Assembly: GCF_000247815.1 (NCBI RefSeq)
Contig: NC_021671.1
Location: 21,912,874 to 21,976,873 of the forward strand
Reading direction: 5' to 3'
From: Ficedula albicollis
Lineage: Eukaryota > Chordata > Aves > Passeriformes > Muscicapidae
Length of the DNA stretch: 64,000 bases
A program made the translations under genes and the position numbers. Of this stretch, positions 13,309 through 26,400 are shown piece after piece (the stretch's first letter is position 1; each line of letters begins with the position of its first letter). Under the pieces are notes generated by a model that worked only from the letters and a program-made list of their open reading frames with translations, searched no databases and was not told the origin of the DNA.

Positions 13309-16300
13309 CTCACTGCATCTCACACATGTAGTGTAAACAACTGTTCTTCCATGCTTCAGAGAGCAAGAGTGCAAAAACTGAAAAACCAAGTTAGTTAACA
13401 ACAAATTAAAGAAATTCAAGGAGGTTTTTCTCGCAATATGTTTAACCATCACAAGGAAGAGACTGCAGTGACTACCATATTTACTACCTTGTTTTGTTAC
13501 CCTATAATGCCTGAGAGATTAAACATCCAAACCAATTCCTGTCAATGCAGCCTGATGATCAAAGAAGATGAAGGGAATTTAAGAAAGGCCCATTAACAAC
13601 TATTTGACAAAAGGGGAAAACCATCAAGGCATGCAAAAAAGAGTTAAAACCCAAATCCTTAAGTTGATACTCCTGGTGTAATTACAAATAAAGATTATAC
13701 ATTCAACAATTTCTACCTCCTCCTAAACACCATGGTTTTGTTACAAGCAATGAGGTATTACAAACTCAGCATTCCAGCACACCACAGGCACTAATTATGA
13801 CAGCACTATGTGGTCCATGAGCTTTGCCAGATCAAAACAAGCACCTCTGTATTGGACAGTTTCTTCAACTATTCTTCAAGTGGAAGACCCTTTTATGAGT
13901 TTCTTTGCACAAAACTGATTTCAGTATCATCAGGTGATGTAAAGCATCAATAAATGTAAGTATTATTTATTATATATTTAAAAGGCCAAAAACTACAACA
14001 GCATTAACAGATCTACTGAAATATAAATGTGTCACATAAAGAGTTAATGCACTCCTACTCAACTGCTTTAATTTATAATTTGAAGCGATAGTCCTCTGTT
14101 TATTGCAATATTTATTTCTGTCTCAGAAGAGAGAAAAAAAAACCATCACGTGCCTAATTTTTTATGTGGTGAGATTCCTCCCTATACCAGAGACAATATT
14201 TAATTCAGTTTGACATACTGTTTTCATCACAACAAGCTTACTTTCAGCATAATCATAACAGGTAAGGATTATGTTAAATCTTTTTCTCAGCTGAAGGCCT
14301 AGCTTTTCTTTAAGTGATGTCATGACCTTCTCCAAATAAATTAACCTGTCCAGCACAGATGTTGACATTTCATATCAAGAAAGAGAACTACATTGTAAAT
14401 AAAGAGCTACAGAAATATGTGTCAGCAGTGACTTGGCAAAGGTTTAAGACTGATGCAAGTATTTCTGGTATGAAAAACAGAAGGAAGCTGCAGGTGTGAA
14501 GAATGCTTCTGAAGAGGAAACAGGGCAAGCTGACACCTTAACACTTAGCCCAAATACTGTATTTGATGAGAATGCAGAAAATCAGTTAAAATCTTTCAAG
14601 CTACTACAGGAAGAGAATACAGGAGAAAAACAGTTTCTTAAAGAGTTTGGTCTAGGGTGCTTGTATGTGTTCATGTGTGTGCACGCATGTACGTACATGT
14701 GTCTGCATGTACATGTGTACATGTGTTTTGTGTGCACAGAAAACATCTCTGACCAATCACTTAAAACAACTTGCAGCAAAAATAAAGAACATTGCATCCT
14801 CTCCAAAACAAACAACAAGAAATAGAGACTCAAGAACATTATAGAAAAGTATGAACTTGTGTCTTCCCATTCTCCCTAACACTAAAAAGGCAGAAGGGAA
14901 AAACAAGTTTTAAATACTCAAAGCACATTTGGCAAAATTATAGAACTTCCATATTCAACAAAATTCAGACTAGGACAGTACAGGAAATATTCACATTAGA
15001 GTTTACTTAAAAGATCCTAGAAAAATTAGTAATAGATCTGAAGCATTATTAGTGAGAGGTATTAGAGACACAGCCAGCCTTTTGCCTTGGGATTTTGGGG
15101 GAAGGCTGACTGGTCCTTTCCACCGTGTCCTCTCGGGGCTTTCTGCAGAGGAAAACAACCTGCCAAGGGAGCCAAGGAGCTGCTGGTGAGGTCACCCAGA
15201 GAGCTGTAGGCAGACACCTACAGCACCACTCTACAGTTCCCAGGGGAAGTCCACAATGTAGGATGGAGATGAAAGCTGAGGAGCAGCACAGGAAGACTAT
15301 CCAACCTAAAATGACTCACCCAAGTTGAAACATGGAGAAATACACTGGGGAATGTTTTCAGCTAGCAGCCAAAACCCAAACTGATCAACAAAAGTATTAT
15401 TCCTAAATTCTTCTAAGATGTCGATTACTAGTGATTTGTACGAGAAACGTTCTTGGATTCTCTTCAAATCAGAGAACTGCAACTGGGCCTATATCTTTTT
15501 ATCTTCTGGGAAGTTGACAGAGCATTTTTTTCTGGATAAAATAGACTTTCTAACTATGAAAGTGAGAGGCATTATGTTCTAGCACAGTAAGGGAATAAAA
15601 TTATACTATCCATTTATTCCTCCACACCTGCAAACCTCTTCTATCAACAACATGAGAAAAATTTTAGAGAATGAGCAGAGCTCTGAAACAAACTGCATTA
15701 CCAAAACTGCCTGACCTCACAGAGCCCTTCGTATTGAAGGAGAGTGTTAGAAAAACCAAACCCTTTGTGGTCTTAGCAATAATCAAGATCATTGTAGTAA
15801 CTGCAAAATGTCTTCATTGCTAGTTTCAATGGCAGTTTTGGTCCTGTTTTCACTGGGATATTTTGTTCCTAATTATCCACCAAAAAAAGGGAAAATTTAG
15901 TTAAATAGCTGATATAACTGGCATATAGCTAGAGCTTAGCAACTGTAAATGGCCTCCAAAAGAGGAGGAAAATAGTTTCTGTGAACCATCCTGCTATTAT
16001 TTTTTTATTCAAATGCAATTTGTATATTTTCTAGAGATAGGAGGAAGGTCTACTGCCTCCAATTTTACTGGAACTAGGAATTTCAATATTGACTCCCTAG
16101 CAAAACACAGCTCCACATTCAGCAGAGACAGTTATAAGTTGCGGTGTTACTTTAAGACAGTTATTTATCATTCACTTGTGGTCATATTGTGCCACACAAG
16201 TTTGCAGACTCCCTTCAGCAGACGTTTCAGCAGGATTTACAAAACACGCTGCAGAATAAGGAACATTCTCTAAGGAATGCCCTCCCAGGCCCCTGACAGC

Positions 16301-16983
16301 TCCTGCCAGCCCAGGAGCAGGCTGGGTTCCCAGCAGCCGTGTCAGCGCTGGGGGTCCCTGGCAGCCCCTGTCTCCACACACCACTGCCCTCCGAGCACAC
16401 CAGCCTAGCAAAAACTGTGCTAGTTCCTGGTTTTATTTTTCACACCACTATTTGCATAACTGTTAAGATTACAGAATAGCACTGGCAGTTGTAAAACGTA
16501 TTTTCATATAAATATTTTTAAATGGTTTGTGAACATTATCCATGTATTAGGATATTAGCACTGCTGCACTTTTGCTGCTGCAAAAATCCTTTACCTCACT
16601 ATGCAAGATTTCATTGTGATCATTTAGGAACTAAATATTTCCTTTTTCCATGGACTTTTGCATACATGGTCTCTCATGGAACTATATCTTTTGCAATGAA
16701 AAACTAACTGGGAGAAGCTGGAAGGGCCCTCAAAATTCTGTACAGATGAGATTAGTTTTATCAAATGTTCTTATTTTTATCAAAGAGGGAATTTAATTAA
16801 ACTGACAAATTTTCTAAATTTCAACAGCTTACATGAATTTAAATGTATTTGGCCAAAAACAGTCAACACCAATGCCAATGACGAAAAATTTCAGTAGCAC
16901 TGTTATAGAGTATTTATTTTGGAAAATGTGCATAAAATTTCCCATAAATGTTCTGAGTATCCTGGTGCTGAAAGGCTTTTCTT
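13309..16983. other. No gene recognised; non-coding sequence
   Basis: AT-rich overall. GC-richer patches occur at about 15060-15330 and 16265-16405 but show no CpG enrichment or coding signature. The alternating TG/CA stretch within it is listed separately. An A run at 16984-17000 closes it. Confidence 0.55.
14659..14740. repeat. Imperfect TG/CATG alternating purine-pyrimidine tract
   Basis: A stretch of alternating TG, CATG and TACATG steps ('catgtgtctgcatgtacatg' type). It reads Cys/His/Tyr/Val-rich in both directions and produces spurious overlapping frames. Such sequence can adopt Z-DNA under supercoiling (known chemistry; not shown here). Confidence 0.75.
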
Positions 16984-17000
16984 AAAAAAAAAAAAAAAAA

Positions 17001-17747
<747 letters not shown>

Positions 17748-20630
17748 GCCAAAAAAACTTTCAAATACTTTCAAAGACCAAGACACAAACAATATTAACA
17801 ATTTTTTTCCTAGGCTTTCCTAAATCATTACCCATTTTCATCTTGGTTTGCCCAGAACTGAAAACCCCACTGTAACTGTGATGTGTTCCCATCTTAATCA
17901 AAAATGCAGCTGAGTGATCATGCCAAAGGCAGAAGGAGCAGATCACACCACCACCATGTCACCTAAGCAAATCTAGTATCTTTTCCACATTAACCAGAGA
18001 TAAACACAATTCTCACCAGCAGTGAGCAAACCAACCATATGTAAAAAAAATCATGTTTGTTAAAAGACTGAACCATTTACTCACCACTAAGTATGTGTAC
18101 AGTCTTTCCCTCGTAGTGCTAACTCTATTCAAAGACCAGAAATACTGATTTAAAAATTAGCCCTTTTTTGTAGGAATGCCCTCAGTTTTCTTCTAGCCCT
18201 GTTTGACTTCTGAACTCTTCCTACACATCTGTAACACAGGGGGCAGCTGCCATTTCACAGAGTGCAGCAACCCTGCTTTCTGCTGCAGCTGCTACCCAGG
18301 AGTGCAGCAGAGCTCCCTGCAACTCCCCACATTTCTTACTGGGTATCTGTTTTGGCTGCCTTACAGGTGCCTGTAGCTCAGACTGTCAGCTAACTGCACC
18401 CACATACACCTCCTGCCCCTCAGACCACTTCTGTTCCTCCTGCTATTGCAAAGTCTACCCAAGCCCTCTTCTTTCCAGTCAAGGACAGACAACGCAAGGT
18501 CAACTTCTCCTTTCTAGATGTGAAAGATGGAGGTGAGGCATAACACAGGTCCAAGGCTTTATTTACCCTCCTACACCTGCAGTCAGGCCTGAGGAAGCAA
18601 GATGGTCTTCCCATCCAATGGGGAGAATGGAGCAGAAATGAAGAGACTTGTTTTTTCTATGACAGAAAGACTAAGAGCACCATTTTCTGAAGTAGCTTAG
18701 ATCAGCTGTTCTTCTTTTAGTCAATGAACAAATGTGACACAATAGCTCAGAGAGGCACCTTCATTGTTCTTCCTCCAGCTCTAGGAATGGCCAAAATTAA
18801 CAGGAAGCCTGAAGAATCTGGAATTACAGCAATACTGCCAGCTTCTGCAAAGAAGCAACACTTCATTGTTCACCAAGAGGGTAATACTAATGTCCATGCA
18901 TGTTTCAGTCAAAACATTCTACCCAACTAATTTCTGTATTCATGGATGGAAAACAACTTGATATAAGCACATTTCTTTTTTTGTGTGGTAGTACAACTTC
19001 ATTCAAAATTCCATTTGTAAAAGGACTGCAAAAAATGGCAAAAGGATCTCCCACATATGTGCACACGACCACATACAGTAAGTAGTCTCTTTTTACAGGT
19101 AAATTCAAAGACTGGAAAGATCATGAGCACTTAAACCTGTTCTGCCAGTGACAGTTTTCTTCAGCACTCAGAGGATGCTGCTGTGCTGAAAGCACTTCAG
19201 TTCAGCCCTTATTATCACTGCTATGCAAGGATGAATGCAAGGCATGTTATTCCCCATTTTGTGATGAATGGATCTTGAGTACACGAAGCTTTAGGCTTCT
19301 CTAATAGCCAGGCTCTGGTGGCCTGTGTTATGCAACACTTAGTAATATCTCCAAATTCAAAAATGAGCTTTGCACATTATAACTATGGAATTTTTACATA
19401 TTAGTATGATCATATAGATTTTTATGTTATTAAGTCAAATTACTTTTTGAGGAATCAGCCAGTACGTTACAGGATATGACTTCATATTCAGTTGTAAAGC
19501 ACTGGTGCATTCTGGAGTAAAGGAGAGACTTTATTTTGGATTTAGGAGACACAAAATTAGCAATCAGAAGCTTAAAATGCTTTACAAATTGCCACTAAAT
19601 TATTTTTTAGCAAGTTCTTTTACATTAGCTCTCTGTTCTTTAACAGGAGCACCTGCCAGAAGGAGCTGACAAATTTGTGAAAAAGCAGAAATAATTTTCC
19701 AAGTGATTCCCGATAACTGAACAACACCTATAAAACCAGCGAGGACGAATGGCCCAAAACCACTTCCAAAATTCATATGGTTCACTGCTCAATCCACTGG
19801 GAACAGAGAACAGAGAGCATAATATGAGACAAATAAAATCAGAAGTCAGACTCTTTTAAGAGCTGCCCACAGCAATAAGATCCACATATCTGTGAAAGCC
19901 AACCATATAACACAACACTGTCTATTTTTCTCTGTAATGCACTTTAACATATGGAACACATGGGAATCACAGGGCAGCTTTATATTTTTTGTGAACACTT
20001 ATCTATACCACTCGTAAATATATCAAGAGGTTCCATGGCATCTCTGTAATGGAAACAGATAGGTTTTAGGAAAAACTATAAAGATGGATTGTGTGTGGTA
20101 TCTTTTGCTGCCAGGAATATTTATTTTACTATTATTATTCCAAGTATCAATGCAAAGCAGTTATTCAAATGTCCATAAAATGAAAAATCATCTTGCTTTT
20201 AAAAGAAGTATATCTGATCAGAAAATTTGGTGGAAGAACATTTTCCAAAAATACATAGGCTAAACAGATTTTGGAGCATATCCTGCAGAAATGTTACGGA
20301 AGAAATACAGAAATAATTAAAAAGATGTACAGTGAAATCAAGTTGAAATCTATGTCAAAAAACATAAATTATTTGTAATTATTTTCCTTAAATTAGTATC
20401 ATACATGCTTAATATTGCAGAAATGGTCCAAACAAAATCATCAACATGACAACTGAGACTGCTAACTTGATTGAAAATGACACATTTTGGTTGCCTCCTT
20501 TTTAGTATTGAATTTTAAAATATCGTTTTTACATTTCAATTCATATTAATAAAAGGAAAAAAAAAAAAAAACCAAACAACCAGCATGAAAGGTTAGCATT
20601 CTACATTGTTGGTGTCTGATTGAAACACTT
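17748..20630. other. No gene recognised; AT-rich non-coding sequence
   Basis: A mildly GC-richer patch occurs at about 18240-18430, and an A run near 20557-20571. No coding, RNA or repeat-family signal was found. Confidence 0.6.
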
Positions 20631-21134
20631 GCATTTTAAAATGTAAGCTGGGAACAGGACATTAAAATCCCTGGTCCCATCCCAGCTCATAGGATGGTCT
20701 GGGTTGGAAAGGGACCTTGAAGATCATCTTGTTCCAATACCCTGCCACAGGCATGGACACCTTCCAACAGACCAGGCTGCTCAGAGCCCCATCCAGCCTG
20801 GCCTTGAACACCTCCAGGGATGGGAAATCACCACAACTTCCCTGGACCACTTGTTCCCATGTCTCAGCAGCCTCATAGCTCTGCATTTTAAAATGTAAGT
20901 TGGGGACAGGACATTAAAATCCCTGGTCCCATCCCAGCTCATAGGATGGTCTGGGTTGGAAAGGGACCTTGAAGATCATCTTGTTCCAATACCCTGCCAC
21001 AGGCATGGACACCTTCCAACAGACCAGGCTGCTCAGAGCCCCATCCAGCCTGGCCTTGAACACCTCCAGGGATGGGAAATCACCACAACTTCCCTGGACC
21101 ACTTGTTCCCATGTCTCAGCAGCCTCATAGCAGA
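20631..21134. repeat. Tandem duplication, 252-bp period, covering a CR1 tail
   Basis: 'gcattttaaaatgtaag' begins at 20631 and at 20883. Each copy continues through the CR1 3' end to 'agcctcatagc' (20869, 21121). Only about two differences are visible. The duplicated unit starts in non-CR1 sequence and ends inside the CR1, so it arose after the CR1 insertion (or in assembly), not as two insertions. Confidence 0.95.
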
Positions 21135-21225
21135 AAATTTTTACCCAATATCTAATCTAAACCTACTCTCTTCCAATTTGAACCTGGTCTCCCTTGTTAC
21201 ATGCTCTTGTAAAAATAATTTAATC
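20688..21225 (-). mobile_element. CR1 LINE 3' end (antisense), partly duplicated
   Basis: The complement reads as the CR1 pol C-terminus and 3' tail. Minus-strand translation contains FPSLEVFKARLDGALSSL followed by WKVSMPVAG, which fits the last part of CR1 pol. The copy at 20940-21225 is longer, reaching 'cccaatatctaatctaaacc'. The copy at 20688-20880 is cut by the duplication border. The element is 5'-truncated and inactive. Confidence 0.9.
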
Positions 21226-23293
21226 CAAGCACATTGAAAATTATGATAGAGTCTTGAAGAAAACAGCATAAAGATGGAATTCATTTTATCTGTGAGGATA
21301 GCCAGATGACAGAGACAGAATTAGACTAACACCTGAATTGTGACCCAGAAAAGACCAAGAGGAAAAATAGAAAGTATGCCAAGAGAAAGGACAACAATAA
21401 TTACATATGATGCAGTATCATTGGGTCTTGCCATTTTCTTCACATACTGCTATAAATCACAGGAGAGTTGAGAAAGTTGCTCTCCCTTCACCCAGGCACA
21501 GATTTCCCAGAAGGATACAGACTGAAAGAGACAGGGTAGTGCTAAATTGAGATGGGAGAAAAACACAGCTGCCAACATTAAAATATACCTGCATGTGAGA
21601 AATATAGTTTCAAAATAAAAACACCACCAAATGTATTATTTACACACAAAACTCTCTGAGGTCTGAGAACACATAAAAAAGATGGAGAAAAAGCTGATTT
21701 CTTACTGTATTTTTTCTTCCCCCCCCCTTCAAATAATGACACACAGTCTAAGGAACCCTTCTGATAACATTCAACTTAAAAATCTGTGGGTTTTTCACTT
21801 ACATTGTTCAGGTATAAAAAAATACTTCTGAGCTGAAAAACAAAGTCATATTAAGTCACAAGTATTATAGAACTGAATATGGCATTTTAGAACAGGCTTG
21901 TACAACCACGGCTACAGATGTATTTACATGTTCCACCTCTATTAACTGTAACACTAATGAATACTGACTGTTGTGACAAATGCACAACATACACAATGTT
22001 TAGAGAAAAATTCAGCCAAGTACTAAAAATACACACAGGATCATCCACCATATATACATGAGTACACATGTGAAGAAAATCATTCCTGTTGATCACATCA
22101 GACAACATTAACGCACAGTTCATATTTGGGGTTTGTTCTCTAAAGTAACAACAGCTAGAGAAGAAAAAAAGGGGAGCCCTGTTTCACCTGGGACAAGCTA
22201 AAAAGTCTCTGAGCAATGACACAATTTTGCCATGGAAGCTGAGTCAGTTCAGGTTTAATCAGCCCCAATTTCTGTGTCCGGCTGTAGGGCTGAGCCCTTC
22301 AGCACTGCCTCCAAACATCTGTCGAACACTTTCTATAAACACACTATCTCAATATTCTTATAATTTGCCAGACTACCACCACTCATAATCCACTTGGAAC
22401 ATGTTTGCTTGGTTATTAAGAGTTCAGAACAGGCTGAAGGCAGAACCTGGTGCTATTTGTTTGCTGGTAGCATAAACAATTCTGGTTTTACAGCGCTCAC
22501 AACACTGAAGTTCCAAGATTTCGTGTATACACATGCAGCACTGAGATTTGTGGGTTCAATTTTTTGTCATGCATCTGGTGGGACAATGAAAGGCTTGAGG
22601 GTTTTGACATTAAAAGAGTGACCTAATTAAAGCTGAATCACTCTTCCCAGCTATAGAGCAGCCAAGTTTTGAAGCACCACACCCCATCATATCATGAGGG
22701 TGGAAGCAGACTAGAACCTTGGAACATCTGCTGACAAGTTTATACCTGAAAAATAACTCATTTGATATAGGATAGCAAGTATGCAGCTATCCTTGAGAAA
22801 ATTCAAATTGAGAAGGATTAGTCAAACTTTTTTTAGATGTATATGTATATTTATTTATATATGAATACGAAAACTGCTTATATGTGAACGTTCAGATCCT
22901 ATTTCCATACCCTGTTCCTTTGCTTACAATTTTTTTACCTCCTCCATATTTTTGTATTGCTTTTATGTTTTTCCTGCTTTGAAACTACAAGCAGTTTGCT
23001 AGAAAATACTATATTGTGTAGTGTTTTCATTATTTAGTTCACTATTTGCCTCCTGCTATTAATATAGGAAAAAACAGTACATAATGAACATTTATGCAAA
23101 ATATACAAAAATAATTTAGAGGTTGCATTGCCTCTTCTTTAATATATATTTTAATGGTAAGAAGTGGCACTAAAACCTTTCTCCAGCATCAGCATATGGC
23201 ACTTCTTAATACAGAAAAAAAAAATTTAATTTCCACAGAAATAACATTTTTATATATATATACACTTACGTACTTCTATATACATACATAGCA
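21226..23293. other. No gene recognised; AT-rich non-coding sequence
   Basis: Contains an 8-9 base C run near 21720, TA-rich stretches at 22838-22866 and 23252-23264, and no coding or family signal. Confidence 0.6.
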
Positions 23294-23493
23294 TATTATA
23301 CTGATTCCATAAGTAAGGCACTCTTCCTTGAGTCTATTTCCAGCGTATTATACTGATTCCATAAGTAAGGCATTTTTAAAAGCAAGGAGCAAGACTAGTT
23401 GCTCTTCCTTGAGTCTATTTCCAGCATGTCTCAATATTATACTGATTCCATAAGTAAGGCACTCTTCCTTGAGTCTATTTCCAGCATGTCTCA
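23294..23493. repeat. Three-copy mosaic duplication around a 27-bp core
   Basis: 'tattatactgattccataag' occurs at 23294, 23346 and 23435. A second block ('ctcttccttgagtctatttc') follows each copy, directly in the first and third and after a 30-base insertion in the second. The spacing (52 and 89) shows a compound event instead of simple slippage. Confidence 0.95.
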
Positions 23494-26400
23494 CTCTATC
23501 ACACATTTCTTCACTTCAGTATTTCTGCAGAATGTGCTACAGTTCATACCAGTCTCACCTATTTGCTTTTTCTGAGTAGCCCATAAATTAGTATGCTTGT
23601 GTTTTACTGGATTATTAAATAAAGTATTTAATATATTTTTCATTATGCTACTGTTCCCTTTTTGCAGTAGTAAGATAATTACCAAATCCCTTAACTTTCC
23701 ATCTTAGTTTCCATTGAATTTCAGTTTTAGGATTGCGGGTACTAACACAATTCCTCAAGATCAGAGCTCAGGTGACAAATGTAAATTCTTTTAAAAAAAA
23801 TCCATTATCCTGAATTTGGAAAGTTCGCAGAACCACTGCAATGGACAATACAATTACAAAACAGTTCTAGCTTTAGATTTCTGTAAATGTACTCCATAAA
23901 AAATCCAGAGGCAGAACTAAAACATGTGACTTTATTCCAGTTTCTCCATCTATAAAATCAGCTAATTATATTTAACTACTTCACTGAATACTCTTAAGTC
24001 CTTATTATATATAAAATTTGTGAAGCTTTTAAAACTGTCAAGACATGACAGAACTGGAATCAGAATAGAGGGGCTCCATTATTCTTCCAGTTAGAAATAA
24101 ACACAGAAGTTCAGAGATTAACACATTAAGAAGGCTCAAAGAGAATACATTTTAGCTTTTTGTTAAGCTCAATACCTTAAACTCAAAGAACCTTTTTACT
24201 TAAGGCTTCTTTCTACCCTTTAATCTTGCAACTCTTCTTTGAACCTTCATCTATGTTCTCCTTTATTTGTAGTCACTAGAACTAGAGAAAACAATCCAGC
24301 CTTAGACCTCCCAGAACCAGAGTACCATCTCCCCTCCCATTCCCACACTTTCTAGCTTACATACCCAGAGCCCCTGTCAGCCCTTCAGCTGTAGATGTTT
24401 CACACAGGATGGAGTCTATTGCTCTAAAAGAAGCCCTACATCCTTGCCCCTTCACATACATTTGCTGTGTTAAAGCAAAGATCTTGTTCTGCCCAGTTTG
24501 ACAAGCACAACCAATCACTCATCCATTTGCTCTATTCATTATTATTTTCTCGATCTTTAAATATTCTACAAACTTCTTAAGTGTTTATTTTTATGTGGGC
24601 CAATATAAATGTTCAAGTGTGGAGGACTGGCAGCCCACTGGTACACACAGATACTCAAGGATCACCAAAATCTTCTCTTAGGTCTAATTCACCTACTGCG
24701 TGTCCTTCTCACCATGCATCACTCTTGACTCCTCAGAAAAATGCCCAAGAGCATCTAGAAAGTAAATTTATGGAAAATATTTTTACACTTCTTCCTTGTT
24801 AACAGCCCAATGTATATAAGCAGCTCAAAAATATAGCACGAGTAGTAGTGTTACAGGGCCTATTTTTAACAAACTCATGCTGACAAGCATTAGGAATATC
24901 TGGAGTAACATCAGTTACTTCATCATTTCACCTGGATCATAATATGAGCTTATAACTACCTCAGTTATCTAGTCTCCTATGCTGGGCTCAGCCAAGAGTC
25001 TCCTGTCCTCCTGATCTGCCAACACTTCTGTAACTCAACAGTGAAAGTCTAACATTAACTTCTTTCTTAGCTCTGTTCGGATTAAACTATCTTCAGACTT
25101 TGAAACAGCAACACTGAAAACTAGACTTCCATCTAAGTACCTGCTGTCCTAGACTACATGCCTCTGGAAGGTAACAATTTTTTTTTTCACATTATTCTGC
25201 ATTTTAAACAAAACACACCCTTCCTATCCAACCATCAATCTGCTCTCCAGTAAGAAACTCAAATACAATCAACAATATGTGATTTTCTTTCTCACCTAAG
25301 CAGTCCATATGAGCAAAGGTACCTCAAAAGAAAGCCCTACCACTGCATGAAAAGATAATAACTGCAACAATTACATTCTTCCCCCACTGCAGGTTTGGTT
25401 TATTCCTTCTATATACATATGAATGCAACTTAACACAATGAAAATGTTAACTGGACAAATGGAAGAAAGAGGTGCTTTAATATGTAGAATTATGAAAAGC
25501 TAGAAATATTTCTGCTGAAGGAATATATGTCAAAATTCAGACAGAAGACTTCATTTAAAATATGTATAAGGCAATGCAAGAGAAGAAAAGGTTGTTACTT
25601 TTCCACATGAATTACTGGAGGGACCATAAAAAATAGGCAAAAAATCCACCTCCTATTCTCTGTGATGTTTCAGCTTATCTGAGAAATAAAGGTTCAAATG
25701 GAGCAGCTTTGATATCCAAAGTAGCCAATCTTTTCGTGCTACCTTGCATCAACTTTTTAAAAAGGAAGGAAAAAAAATTGTCAGAACAAATATTGATCAA
25801 TTGCCCTGTCAAGCTGATGCTGAAGTCAGCAACATGTAAATGCTCTGCTTTTGAGAATCCTCTCCGATATTTATGTTGCAGATAATCAGGAGTTTTGTTT
25901 TATTAGAGAGTGGGTTTTGTTGCTGGGGACAGAGATGGAGGGTCAGGGAACAGAGGGGGGGAAGGAGGGAGATTTCAAGCCTATAAAAGCGCAATTGAAG
26001 ATCAGACTAAAGCTCATTTAAAGACTTCCAGTAAGAAACTGTGACCAAGGCTTAAAACGCACTGAAGAAGCAGCTTCATCTTGAACTTTGGGAGCAGCTG
26101 TGCTCTCACTGCCCTTCCCCCAACACAGGAAACAGACCTAGAAACAAAAATAAGACAGGAATGCTCCTGTGCAAGCTAATGTTGTTGGCTTCTTAAACAT
26201 CCACTACTCTGGTGCCAAAAAAAATGAAACCCAGGAGGATTTAACACTTCAAAGGATAGTGAGACACTGCTTTAAACACAGAATTTTCTATCAGAAACAG
26301 ATATTCTTTCATTTTGTAAACAAACTGGAAGAATGTTATCATGAGTGCATGTTGAGACAGATTTCATTTATATTCCTGTACTACTTATGCACAAATACAC

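Noticed and set aside
14496..14839. Overlapping Cys/His/Tyr-rich frames on both strands
   Set aside because: Produced by the alternating TG/CATG tract; not a zinc-binding protein (no regular spacing).
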